Source of the DNA: Epiperipatus broadwayi
Taxonomy: Eukaryota; Onychophora; Udeonychophora; Euonychophora; Peripatidae
Direction: 5' to 3'
Assembly: GCA_028023455.1 (NCBI GenBank)
Contig: JAQFVV010000029.1
Location: 10,079,644-10,143,643, forward strand
Length of the DNA: 64,000 bases
Notes under the pieces: model-generated
The model's input: the letters and a program-made list of their open reading frames with translations, nothing else
The model's database searches: none
Told to the model about the DNA's origin: nothing
Position numbers and translations under genes: made by a program
Shown: in pieces, positions 11,871-23,030 of the stretch
Numbering within the stretch: the first letter of the stretch is position 1
Layout of the letters: every line of letters starts with the position of its first letter

Positions 11871-13100
11871 TCTTTTAAAGACAGAAATTTTTTTGAGAAT
11901 TTAAATAATGTTCAGTATTCATATTAAACAGGTTCTAATTATCATTTTTGTATTCTTCCACAAAATTTACTTATTCTTCATTAATACCTTCTTTTCTTTA
12001 TTATTTTTTTTACATATTCATTCTATTTATTTTATTTTTCAAAAACCTATATAAATTATTTTCTTTTTTTCCACTACTGCAACATATAAAGCTTAAAATA
12101 AAACATTTATGAGTACATTTCTTAATAATAATTCCATTAGTCATTAAATAATTATTTTTCCATAATAATTACAATATACAGTCAAATTGCTTTTTCATTA
12201 TCTCCAATATAAATTATTCTATTTGCTAAACTTGTTTTCTGACTTCTTATCCAAATATTTATTATTAGATTTAAATTTTTATCTTCTTCACATACTTTGA
12301 CAACTAATTTTATTTGGATCTATTTTCACTCCAATCTTAATACAAATTTCATAAATCCTGTTAACTATTTTGTGGGGTTTGTTTTCATTATATATTATAA
12401 TATCAGCCAATATGAAGCCTTTTCTAATACTAATTTCATTTTTTCAGAATAATTCATATAGCTTTTCATCTAAACAAACACATACCCAAAAAATATTCTT
12501 GAACATTTATTTCTGTTTATCACTTCTGTAAAAAGACTATTTAATCTTAAAAATATATATTCCTGTTAAAAATTCCATAATGCAAAACAACCCATTTTAC
12601 GTGATCACATCCTTTTCTAAGGTTAACAAAATAAGCAATCTCTTTCTAAATATATATCAACAATAGTTTTCATAATTTCAAATGTATTTATTTTCTTCTA
12701 TCTCGTCTTCAAAGTTTCTCACATATAAACATATCCATTCTATTATAAATCAGTCACATTAGGTTCATGACAACTTAAATTTATTGTTTGGAAATTCTCA
12801 CTTTATGCTGTGGTAAGTCTTATTTGCAATGGAATAAACTACTGAAAAAAAACTAGTTTGTTGTTCCCTTGTGATGTGATCTCATCATAAACATCAGCTG
12901 AACTGTTTTACTCAATAGGTTTTTAAATTTCTAAGTGAAATTTCAACAATTTTCTTTATCAAACATAATTTTATCTATATCGATTTCTAATTACAGCCTT
13001 TATTGTACAATCTATTTTGCCATTATTTTCTTCTTTTGGTTTTGTAGCTGACATGGGTATCACAATCACATATTTTCTTTATTAATCTTATAACAGTATT
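11871..13100 (-). pseudogene. Decayed LINE reverse transcriptase (fragment)
   Basis: Read on the minus strand, the stretch around 12180-12430 gives LADIIIYNENKPHKIVNRIY, then EICIKIGVKIDPNKI with intervening stops. This resembles the [FY]ADDI active-site strand of a non-LTR reverse transcriptase and the following helix and strand (pattern ...EICKKIGLKIN..KTK). The first catalytic Asp pair is degraded (ADII). Flanking sequence to about 13100 is compatible with more of the same element but too decayed to align by eye. It lies inside a beta-adaptin intron in the same orientation as the gene. Confidence 0.4.
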
Positions 13101-14454
13101 TTTCCTTTTTTTCATTTACTGTTGAAAAAAATATCTTTTTTAAATCCAACACACATTATATATATACATTAGGAAATTTTTTTTTAAAAAAATGTTAGTT
13201 TGCATACTCAAACAAAAATCTGTTATTATATATTTTTATAAATGCATATATCTTCAGAAATAATAAAGTTATAAAATAATAAATATTTATATAGAGTTAC
13301 AATAAAAATCTATTTATGAAATACATTTAATAAAGGTAAAAGTGTAAAATTGCATGATTCACATCTAAATAAAATTTTATTTAAGAACACTTATAAATAC
13401 TTAACATTACTTACCTTTTCAGCATCAGTAATATATTAGTTAAGCTGAAAATGATGTAAATCATAGCTACAAAATTATTGTTTTCCCTCCTAAATTCATC
13501 TTTTCTAATGTGCAAATAATTTTATACAAATATTCCCATGAGCTTCAATTAATTGTAATACGTATCCAAAACAACTAGAAAGACATTCTATAGGCGAGAG
13601 CCCCCCCCCCCCCAAGGTAATTTTAAAATCTCTAGGAAAGATTTTTTCTTTTAATTTTTAGAGAATATATATAAATACCTATCACTCATATAAATTACTT
13701 TCTTCTCATCTTTTTGTGAATTTATTTGTTTCCAATCAAATTGCTTTTTATTCTAAACCAGGGACTCCCAACCTATTTCCCAGGTTGATCTTTTACAAAA
13801 AAAAAAAAATTTTTTTTTCATCAATCCCAATTATAATATAAATACTAGTTATAATACTCTCCCCCAAATAATTTTTGAATGCTTATTCTAATTAAAACAT
13901 GCCTTAATTTTCAAGTAATAATTTTTTTTTTTTAGCAATACATAACAAAAATAGTAAATATAAATTATAAATGCAAATATAAATTCATAATAAAACTTAT
14001 TTTTAATAAGACAAATGAAACCAATGAGTTGCAGTAATATTTATGGTATAATTTGAAATTATTTCAGTACAATAACCTACCACATTCTGACATATTTAAT
14101 CTATTAATATTTTTTTTTTACACAATTATTAATGTTATTGAACCTAGTTTCAACTACATATGATTTAGGAAAATTTAAAAAAAAAAAAATGGTGCTGTGA
14201 TATTTCTTATCATGAGAAATTTTTACAAATACTTTTACTGTTCCAAAATTTAGCAAATCTCTTTACAAATAAAATTTGACTCAAAATCTTCCTTTATTTT
14301 AATTAATTCTTCTTCAAAAACAAAATCTATTTTGGGTATATCATACTCACATGGTTGTATGATTCATGATAGCACATTTAAATTATTGAGAGCTTTGAAA
14401 GTGAAAAATGAATTTTTCTTTTAATATTTTTAAATGACTCATGTATAATAATAT
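13101..14454. other. AT-rich intron with poly-C tract and hAT-like end
   Basis: A run of about 15 C lies near 13600-13614. CAGGGACTCCCAACCTATTT near 13760 resembles the terminal repeat of hAT (Charlie-type) transposons (CAGGGGTTCCCAACC...), but no matching right end was found. The remainder is A/T rich. Confidence 0.4.
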
Positions 14455-14805
14455 ATCACATGACCACCTTCTCTTATGCTTGTGTATAATTGTTGTTAAA
14501 ACAGGCAAAACTCATTATATATATTTCCACACACAGCAAGCTAAAATAATCAATGGATGCCAGAAGGCTTGTGCATAAAATCTAGATGCAGTGCTCTCAG
14601 ATCCAAGGCTCCTCACTGATGTAGGCCATAACCCAGAAACTAGTCTGGGGATATTAGATGAGAAGGCACTAGATGGGGATTTTATGCACAAGCCTTCTGG
14701 CATCCATTGATTACTCTAGCTTGCTGTGTGTGGCAATATATATTGTGAGTTTTGCCTGTTTTAACAACAGTTATACACAAGCATAAGAAGAGACGGTCAT
14801 GTGAT
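14455..14805. repeat. Dispersed repeat family A, copy 2 (palindromic)
   Basis: Left arm 14455-14582 and right arm 14675-14805 are inverted copies. AATCAATGGATGCCAGAAGG on the left pairs with CCTTCTGGCATCCATTGATT on the right, and TATGCTTGTGTATAA pairs with TTATACACAAGCATA. The central unpaired part (AGTGCTCTCAGATCCAAGGC and ACTAGTCTGGGGATATTAGA) is shared with copy 3. An apparent open frame across it is a by-product of the palindrome. Confidence 0.85.
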
Positions 14806-14825
14806 GTTTATTGACAAAAAAAAAC

Positions 14826-15029
14826 AATCCGGCCTAATAGGATAGTGGTGGCTATGGTGATTAAAGAACCAAAGACACTAAAATGTATGGGTATTGAATT
14901 GAGTTCAGACCCATATGATTATATAAGCTAGTGGGCTTGATTGAAAACATTAAGGTGTTTTCAGTTTAAGACTCGTAGTTTTGTAGTTAAATGGAGATAA
15001 AAGGTGGTCGCTGGAGGGTTGCATTAGAT
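14826..15029 (+). repeat. Possible tRNA-derived SINE-like insert between family A copies
   Basis: This GC-richer 200-bp segment starts near CCGGCCTAATAGGATAGTGG, followed by TGGCTATGG, and has TTGAGTTCAGACCC about 55 bases downstream. The spacing and wording are loosely like RNA polymerase III A and B boxes of a tRNA-derived SINE (TGGC..AGTGG and GGTTCGA.TCC). The matches are imperfect and no poly(A) or TSD was confirmed. It could equally be internal sequence of repeat family A. Confidence 0.25.
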
Positions 15030-15225
15030 CCTAAGATCTAGGTGCAGTGCTCTCAGATCCAAGGCTCCTCATTGATGAAGGCCACAAGCCAGAAACTAGT
15101 CTAGGGATATTGGATGAGTAGGCATTAGATGGGGATTTTATGCACAAGCCTTCTGGCATCCATTGATTACTCTAGCTTGCTGTGTTTGGCAATATATATA
15201 GTGAGTTTTGCCTGTTTTAATAATA
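15030..15225 (+). repeat. Dispersed repeat family A, copy 3
   Basis: A direct repeat of the centre and right arm of copy 2: GCAGTGCTCTCAGATCCAAG, then ACTAGTCTAGGGATATTGGA and TTATGCACAAGCCTTCTGGC, ending GTGAGTTTTGCCTGTTTTAA. A few substitutions separate the copies. It lacks the left arm. Confidence 0.85.
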
Positions 15226-15240
15226 ATATATCAGTGGAAA

Positions 15241-15775
15241 TAAAATAGAATTTATTCTTTCTTGCTTACAGTTTCAATTGCTCAGCATCATTACCAGAGC
15301 TACAACATTTAAATATAAATAACCATGTAATTAATATTTATCTATACATACATATTTATACATAAAAATAAAAAAAACAATTTTTTAATGATTCCCATAA
15401 TTATAAATTTTTAATTCATATTGTTTTTTTATCTTATTCTTATTTTTAATTGATTTTTTTTGCCTAAACTGTTTTATATTTGTAATTAAATTATTAAATG
15501 GTTTTAAAAAAGTAAAAAAATATATATTAAAAACATAAAACAGTTTATGCAAAAGAACTTAATTAAAAATAAAAATAAGTAATGGGGATCATTAAAAAAT
15601 TATATTATTTTTAAAATCCATAATATAGGCTATTGTTTATAATATTTTTTTATATACAAGTATGTATACATAGATAAGCATTAATTATAGTTATATATAT
15701 TTAAATGTTCTGATGATGACTGCTGGGTAATTGCAACTGTAAGCAAGAAAGAATACATTCTAGTTTATACTATAC
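15241..15775. repeat. Fold-back element family B, long copy
   Basis: Arms carry TTTCTTGCTTACAGTTTCAA (about 15258-15277) and the complementary TTGCAACTGTAAGCAAGAAA (about 15731-15750). They continue inward as imperfect inverted repeats (ACATTTAAATATAAATAACC against the region near 15690-15710). The same terminal wording occurs in the shorter copy at 42003-42211, so this is a family of hairpin elements. Confidence 0.75.
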
Positions 15776-16830
15776 ATTGCATTGAAAAGTGTTCATTTAA
15801 GGTGCATATAATATTTTATTTATAAGGAAATAGTATCTTAATGAATAATAAATAAATTCATTAAATTATAAAAATAATGAAAAACCATTTGGAGTTAAAG
15901 AAGATATATACAAGTCCTTAATTTTAAGATGAAATCAAAAATTGTTGGATCTTGAATGACAGTGATATCTTTTCCTGCATTAAATTAAAAATATTACGTA
16001 TCGGTCAAATAAAACATTTTCAAATTCCATTAAAGCGATAACTTTATAAATTTCAAAAAACTCAACTAAATATAGAAAACAATTACCTTTTGATAATCAA
16101 CCTACTTCCTTATAAATTTCATCACTATTGTCATGTAATTGTCTCAAAAAACAATTATTCAATTCTATATACATATAAAGATACAGATTTAATAATATTT
16201 ATTGTCTAAATGACAATTTTAAATCGTCAAAAGTTTTTCATTTATGTTTTTAGCAACTAAATGCTACATGAGCAAAACTTAATGCATTGCTCGACTATTA
16301 AAGACTTTTTTTGTTTCAGGAAAACAATAAATCCTTGATACTTCCCTATGGATTGCAAATAATTTCTCACAAAAAATTGTAGTAAAAAAACAGAAATTTT
16401 ATGTTTTAATAAAAAAATTTCAAAACAGTTAAATATAATTTCTCCTGCAGTATAACTTTCCAATTGATCCACATAAGAAATTCTTCCATTATTGCTTCTT
16501 TTCCAAAATTATAATAATGAAAATAGATCATTAAAACAATAATTCTGCCATGGGTTGCTTTATCCGATGAACAGAAAATTATTTACTAGTTCACAATTTC
16601 AAAACTAAAGATTTTTTTAATATTATCATCATTTTGACAATGCATTATTAAATTGTGCTGTTACTTAATGGAAAACTTCTTAATACTAGATCTAGATCCA
16701 TTACAATGGCTATTATTTTACGTACTATTAGTAAGATCAGTTTTCAACATTATATTCTGCTTCTATAATTAAAAATAATGTAAGATTCTTTTAGTTTTCC
16801 CTTGATATTTTTATATATTGATGGGAGTAA
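15776..16830. other. AT-rich intron DNA
   Basis: Nothing recognised; the frame at 16257-16472 (-) has no motif. Confidence 0.5.
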
Positions 16831-17187
16831 TATTTATTAAGGCTATGCGCCTGAAAAAACTATAGTAGGGACCTCTGCAAATCTTTAACACAAGATTGAT
16901 GGGAGAAAAAAATGATTTAAAACCCATTTTGGAACACAAATAAAGCAGACCAAGTTCTTGTTTTTTTAATCAGATTGCATCTTTTCTATACCTTTTTAGG
17001 TTGTTTTCTCATCCTTGGTGTTCGCCATAGGATAGCGTTGATGCTAATCAAAAACATATACATATAACGATTCCGGGCCAGACCTAAATGATCAATTTGA
17101 TCTAAAAAGATCTGATTTCTTAGATTTGTAATAAAATATTCTACTAACTAATACTATTATATTATGTTAGTTTTTTTCATTTTTGTA
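16831..17187. repeat. Repeat sharing the ATAACGATnCCGGGCC module
   Basis: Contains CATATAACGATTCCGGGCCA (about 17062-17081) preceded by GATGCTAATCAAAAACATA. The same module, with small changes, occurs inside the elements at 24855-25900 and 26840-28031. It probably belongs to the same non-autonomous DNA transposon group, with the tandem arrays to its right as internal sequence. Boundaries are not defined. Confidence 0.45.
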
Positions 17188-17700
17188 AATGTTTTTTAAT
17201 CTTATCTTGTTTTTGAGTTTGTGTGTGTGTGTTTTTAAAGTTACGGTGTTTTCTAATTTTTTTTTTGACTTTACGTGTGTCTTTTTAAAGTTACGGTCTT
17301 TTTTTTTTTTGCAAGAGTAAATCAATAATTTTATTCAAAAGCAAGACGTAATAAGTAAATGTTTATTAATCTTATCTTGTTTTTGAGTTTGTGTGTGTGT
17401 CTTTAAAGTTAAGGGGCTTTTTCTAATTTTTTTTTTTTGGACTTTAGGTGTGTCTTTTTAAAGTTACGGTATTTTTTTTGCAAGAGTAAATCAATAATTT
17501 GATTCAAAAGCAAGACGTAATTCAATGTTTATTAATCTTAGATTGTTTTTGAGTTTGGGTGTGTGTGTGTCTTTAAAGTAACGGGGCCTTTTCTCATTTT
17601 TTTTTGGAGTTTATGTGTGTCTTTTTTTAAAGTTACGGTATTTTTGATCAAGAGTAAATCAATCATTTTATTAAAAAAGCAAGACATAATTCTAAATCTA
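17188..17700. repeat. Tandem repeat array 1, three units of about 170 bp
   Basis: Units begin near 17188, 17358 and 17521. Each contains TTATTAATCTTATCTTG or a variant, GTTTTTGAGTTTG with a TG run, TTTAAAGTTACGG twice, and AGAGTAAATCAATAATTTTA then TTCAAAAGCAAGACGTAAT. Units differ by point changes and T-run length. Confidence 0.85.
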
Positions 17701-17754
17701 TCAAAAGTAACATAATTTATATACTACAATTTAGAATTGATACCCGACTACTAT

Positions 17755-18270
17755 TAGTAAGGACCGTCATTGAAAGACTCGATTGAAAAATGATACCCGA
17801 CTAATTTCCGTTTTCTTTTTTTTTTGGGGGGGGGGGGGGCAGTAATGAATCAGAAAGTGGGTTGTTTTTGTTAAGTCTGTCTATATAAAAAGGGTACCAT
17901 TATTGAAATACTAAATTTAAAAATGATAGCGACTAATTTGCGTTTCTTTTGACAGTAATTAATCAGAAAGTGGGTTTCTTTTTTTTTTTTTGGTAAATCT
18001 TGTGTATATATAAAAACAAACAAACCGTAATTCAAAGACTCCATTGAAAAAAATCAAACCCCGTTGAATTTGCTTTTTTTTTTTTTTTAAAAGACAATAA
18101 TTAATCAGGAACTGGGTTGTTTTTGTTAGTGTGTAGATATAAAAACTAATCTTATTTTGAAATAATAAATGTAACAAAAAAATAATAATAATACCCGACT
18201 AATTTTATTTTTCGGACAAGTAATTCCTAATAATTAGACAGTGGGTTGTTTTTGTTTGTGCATATATATA
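17755..18270. repeat. Tandem repeat array 2, four units of about 130 bp
   Basis: Units begin near 17771, 17905, 18033 and 18157. Each has GAAA.ACT..ATT.AAAAATGA, then ATACCCGACTAATTT or a variant, a T-run, CAGTAATTAATCAGAAAGTG, then GGTTGTTTTTGTT and TATATAAAAA. The first unit includes a run of about 15 G (17825-17839). The array is immediately adjacent to array 1 but has unrelated units. Confidence 0.85.
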
Positions 18271-18829
18271 TATAGCAAAAGTAACTGGTCACAGACGAAT
18301 TCTTGTGAAAACGGTACTTTTCGCGTGATCCTTTAATTTTTTTTCCCCTTTCGCACCCTTAACCTTTTAACCGCTAATTATATTATTGGTTGTATGAGGT
18401 AAAAATCAAATCTTTTAATTGGCCAACTCACAAACTGAAAACAAAGCCTATTGTTAAAACATATTCGCCTATAATATTAAATTCAACTCAGATACGTTTA
18501 TAAAAAATATATTACTAATTTTTCAGGTTATGAAGAGAACGAAAGTTCTTTCAAAAATAAATTACTATTTATTTATTCTAAAATATTCAATTTCGGCAAC
18601 ATAAAAGCTATAATATAAACAAAAAGATCGACTTTTACATTATAGAAAAGTAAATATTTCTCTTTACTAAATCTTTAATATTTTTACTAAAATCTTCAAT
18701 ATTTTTCGAAAATAATTTTGTTTTTTTAGTATTCTCTCTGAAAATCATTTGTAATTACTGAATATATACTTAATATTCTTTAAAATTATATTCGAAATGA
18801 AAATCTCAGCGTTTTTCTTTATTTTCTTT
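18271..18829. other. AT-rich intron DNA
   Basis: No gene or repeat recognised. Confidence 0.5.
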
Positions 18830-19620
18830 GATCAGGCGGTTTCTTTGTTCTTTCCAGCCAATCAGAATGTCTTTTTCGGCTGAGAGCTCACTAACAACCA
18901 ATTACAACCGATGTTCTTTCTTTGTTTAGGTTTAAATGCTTTTTTTTTTATTTTTTACTTGTAAAATAATTCGGAAGAGGGCACCATCTTACAGAACTTT
19001 TAAAAACCTATTCAAAACCTATCAAACGAATATTTTAGCATAAGAACTGGCAGAGTTAGAGTGACGTCAGATGTCGACGAGGAGCTTCGTAAGAGGCGGG
19101 AAAAGGGTTAAAAGCAATTTTTGAGGGTTACCCCTTCGTAATGGAATCTTCAGGACATTATTACTAAACTTACAACAGTAAAGTAAGTTACAACACATTA
19201 AAAAAAATAGACGTCTTATAAAATTTAAAAACACTACGACTGCTTCAAATACACACACTCTCACATGAAACTACAGAGAAAATAGATATTCTACTATTAC
19301 GAGAAAATGATGAACAAAATCGACTACTACGGCAGCCAATCAAGGCATTTCTTTCTCTTTGCTTTTAGCATAGAAAAAGCCATAACTGGCTAGCCGTCGG
19401 GAACTTTTTATCATATAAAGAAGTCTCTTTTCTGTCGCCACCACCTCCTCCTCCGTCCAACATAATGTGAGGACTTTTCTGCGTTTATAACGTAGAAAAA
19501 TTCCTCTTTTGTTGGGTGAAGGCCGGTGAAACTGTATCTTTCTAGGAATTTACCTAGAAATAGCGACATCTTAAGGCGAACACCAGGGATGAGAAAACAA
19601 CCCATTTTATATTTAAGGTT
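18830..19620 (+). promoter_or_regulatory. Promoter-like island inside beta-adaptin intron
   Basis: This stretch is less AT-rich and less homopolymeric than its surroundings and concentrates promoter motifs. CCAAT boxes lie at 18858-18862, 18898-18902 and 19336-19340. A perfect CRE palindrome TGACGTCA is at 19062-19069, a TATA-like CATATAAAG at 19412-19420, and a pyrimidine-rich stretch (CTCTTTTCTGTCGCCACCAC, then CTCCTCCTCC) at 19425-19453. On the + strand the first ATG after that is followed at once by TGA. No downstream exon was recognised on + and no gene on -. It may be an intragenic or antisense promoter, an unrecognised non-coding RNA gene, or the regulatory end of an old retroelement. 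The motif content is seen; the function is inferred. Confidence 0.3.
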
Positions 19621-19899
19621 TCATTGTATCACCATTGAATGCTTCCCAGACTTGAATATTTTTGTTAATATTGTTAACACTATGTCACATATAAAAATTA
19701 AATAAAAATAGTAAGCAACTTATTTCCCACTATTCAATTTTATTCTTCATATTAATTAGTAAGATAAAAGATTTTTCCTAGATGAATTCAATTTTCACAT
19801 TTCTTCCTGGCTATCTCTTGCATATTTTACTAGTAAAAACTTCATATTTTTATTCTATCTACTAAAAATGTATCTGGAAAAATAAATGCTGCCACATTA
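19621..19899. other. AT-rich intron DNA
   Basis: Nothing recognised. Confidence 0.4.
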
Positions 19900-20720
19900 T
19901 TATCCTCCTGAATTTCACTATAGGAATTTTCTCTCTGTTTCAATCTCCAATTCTCTTAAATTCTAAATAAATAAAAAATATAACAATAAATATCCCTGCT
20001 TTAACTCAATTCACATTTAATTTCCATGGCTCTGTAATGCCTTACTGGATAATCATAAAATCATCCTTGAAAAGAATCTTAAAATAATCTAAACATCTCA
20101 AAATCTATTTCCACATTTTTAAAATTTCTCCACATTATTATTCCTAATTGTTTATTTTTGTTATAAGGCATTTCAATAAACGGAATAACAATGAATATAA
20201 TCCATTCTGAATCTCCCCCAAATTGTATGCTCTTAGCCATTAACAAATATATAAATATTTTATAAAACTATGAAAAATATTGTTATCAGTTTACATGTAG
20301 TTAGCAATCTAAAATTTTCCCTTTCATCTTTAGATAATGAGCTAATTCTCATATCCTTCTATTTATCTGGAATCTTAGTATCTATAATTTTATAAAAGCT
20401 TTAACTAAACAAACTCTTGCATACTTTTCCATAACTATTATTATTTATTGCTAAATCATTTAATCCAGTTGTTTTTCCTTTTTATAAATCTACCTTAATA
20501 CCGGTATTTTTCTATTCAATTTTGAATTTGTCATTTTGTCCATCTTCTCTTGAATTAGCTTTGCTAATAAAATCCTCTTAATAATAATCCATTATCAAAG
20601 ATTTTTATCATTATAAACTCATTAAATATTTTTTAAGTTCTTCCCTATCATCATATTTTCTTCTTTTTGCATTCAATAATATAACAATTTTTTTCTTCTC
20701 CTCCTAACATGTCTCCAAAA
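19900..20720 (-). pseudogene. Decayed LINE reverse transcriptase (second fragment)
   Basis: Minus-strand conceptual translation with many stops retains the order of non-LTR reverse transcriptase blocks. GKTTGLNDLA lies near 20490 (compare GKA.G.DDI). Near 20100-20170 comes MWRNFKNVEIDFEMFRLF (compare LWKIL...GIP..). Then GITEPWKLNVN.VKAGIF (compare the block before VRQGC.LSP.LF). Every catalytic block is eroded, so it is long dead. It is distinct from the better-preserved copy at 21640-23030 because it repeats the same domain. Confidence 0.35.
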
Positions 20721-21639
20721 TTTTACATAACACTCTTTGCTACACTTAAATCTCCTCAATTTTTTTTTTTGTTGTTGTTGTTAAATTCATCCTATTCCCA
20801 TCTTAATTATATATTAACGATTTCTTTTTACTTAAATAAGTATGCCATATAACCTTTATTTCTTTTTTTGTCTCACTTGTATCTCAACAACCTCTTTATA
20901 TTTCCTATATTTGCTTTTACTTCTTTTAAACTCTCCACAATGTTTATATTCGAAATATTCTTATACATTCCAAATAAATATTTATTTGCAATGTTATTTC
21001 ATGATATCAGTTTATTCATCACAAGTTTTAAATTGATTACCTTTTATAATACTGTTCAATTTATAATTATCACTTATGCTCCATTCATCCGTATCAATCA
21101 TTCTATAAACTTCTGTATCTAATTTTTCAGATACTATTAATTTATCAACATAAAATTATTATCACTACTGAACAATTTTATTCTTCATTTTAATTCTTTT
21201 TATCCTAGCTTTTCTATATCTACCAATACTTCTCTGTAATATTCAATAGTGGTACCTATCTTCAATAGCACTTTTTATTATTATTTATTTCAATTTCTAA
21301 TAACATTTTCAATAATGCATTATACAAAATGTTTAGTTCCCTTTCTTACTATGCTGTGTATGTATGCATAAGAATAATTTATATAAATATGCACAATTAT
21401 ATTGCTATCTAAAATAATGAGTTTACATATCATATAATTATGTCCACTAAATACAATACCATATATTTCCTTAAAAAGCTAAAATAAATTCTAATGTTTT
21501 TTTGTAAAGAAAATGAAACATTACAATAGAATAGGAAAGTATCAAATATTTTGTAAATTATTTTTAATTTTATAGATGTATATATTTTTTCATTGTGATT
21601 ATTATTTTAAATTTTTAAAAAAATTACTAAAATATTATA
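20721..21639. other. AT-rich intron DNA, possibly more decayed LINE
   Basis: T-rich on the + strand. Short + frames near 20842-21122 are low-complexity. Might be further remnants of the flanking LINEs, but no motif is legible. Confidence 0.35.
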
Positions 21640-23030
21640 ATTTTTATTTAATTTTGAATAATCTTAACCACTTTCATTCATGACCCAAGTGGTCTCTTTT
21701 TTAGGACTTTCACAATTTCTTGGAAACCATTTTAAAATTATCATCTCTTCTAGCAATATATCCAGCCCTAATCCACTTCAGTCACTTAATTCTTTCAATG
21801 ATGTCACTAATGTCTGTTTGTTTTCTCACCCATGTATTTTATTTTTCATCCCTTCTTATTACTCCTCACATTCATCTCTTCATACTTTGTGGGGTGATGT
21901 CTCTACATTGCTCTTCTGTTAAGTCCCAGAACCATAAGCAAAAACTGGCAAACCACATTTATTAAAAACCTCTCCTTTTCAAATACATAGGCATATTTCT
22001 TTTTATATTTATTTATACCAAAAAACACTCCATCCAAGTATAATTCTATGATTAATTTCATCCATTATATTCGAATCTTTATTTTCTACTTGTAAGAAAA
22101 TCCATTTTCACTTTTCATCTAATAACTCTTGTAACATTGCCTGAAACTCTAAGCATTATTTGCAAAAAATAATTATATCACCTGCAAAATCTGGATGATT
22201 TAAATAATCTCAGTTTACTTTTTTAATCAATAAAATACTTCTTGCAAAACCACTGAAGAAGTTTTGGATATATGGAGTCACCTTGTCATACACTCTTCTC
22301 AATGTTAATCTTCCTAGTATCATTATGAAACCTAATCATTGCTATAGCATTTTGATAAATATTCTTCAGAATATAACAATATCCTGGATCTATATCTTGA
22401 TGATCTAATGCTTTAATCATTATAGAAATACCTATAGAATCAATTGCCTTTTCATAATCTACAAATTCAAAGCACAAGGGCAACTCATATTCATTGATTT
22501 TTCTCTATAACTTCTCTCAATACTTGGATGTGATCCATTTTACTAAAAGCACTTTTAAATCCAGCTTGATCTTTTACTTGGTTAAAATCAATAGTTTGCT
22601 GCAGACGATTTGTAATTATTTTAGTAAAAATTTTGTATAGAATTGATAAAAAAACTGATATGTTTGTAATTTCTAATATCTTCTTTATCATCTTTTTAAA
22701 ATATTAGTACTGCATTCTTTCAATCATCTGATATATAATTTATCATTGAGACATTTGGTATATAAATTTGCCAACAATTTTCTTTTAAAATATCGATTAC
22801 AATTCCATCACTTCCTGGAGCTTTTCCCTTCTTTATACTTTAATTGCATGTCTCACTTCTTCATTTAAAACCCTGGGGAATTCAGAAGATAAGAATAATT
22901 GTAGAAAATATTTTTTCTTGATCTTTTTTATTATATAATTCTTGATAGAACTCTTTCACGCATTTCATGATATCTCCCTTTTTAGTACTAGTTCCATCTT
23001 TTCTTATTATTGTTCACTGTATATATATAT
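21640..23030 (-). pseudogene. RTE-like LINE remnant (reverse transcriptase and C-terminal region)
   Basis: Read right to left, the minus strand shows non-LTR reverse transcriptase blocks in order, broken by stops and frameshifts. Near 22980 is VKEFYQELY. Near 22830 is KKGKAPGSDGI. At 22491-22691 comes LSILYKIFTKIITNRLQQTI, then QAGFKSAFSKMDHIQVLREV. At 22286-22483 comes LCFEFVDYEKAIDSI, then KNIYQNAIAMIRFHNDTRKI. FAGDIIIFCK (the FADDI active site, with D to G) is near 22190. Near 21840-21650 are remnants of the C-terminal ENK..VTSL and W.GH-like block with KRP..TWV. The wording is that of the RTE/BovB-type clade. It lacks the endonuclease part and is inactive. Confidence 0.75.

Noticed and set aside
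14515-14703. 62-residue minus-strand open frame
   Set aside because: Lies entirely in palindromic repeat family A copy 2; not a gene.
19411-19605. 64-residue minus-strand open frame with RRRRWW
   Set aside because: Antisense to the pyrimidine-rich promoter-like stretch; composition comes from CCxCCTCC repeats; no domain recognised.
20842-21965. Several + strand frames of 64-84 residues
   Set aside because: Antisense of decayed minus-strand LINE sequence or low-complexity T-rich DNA.
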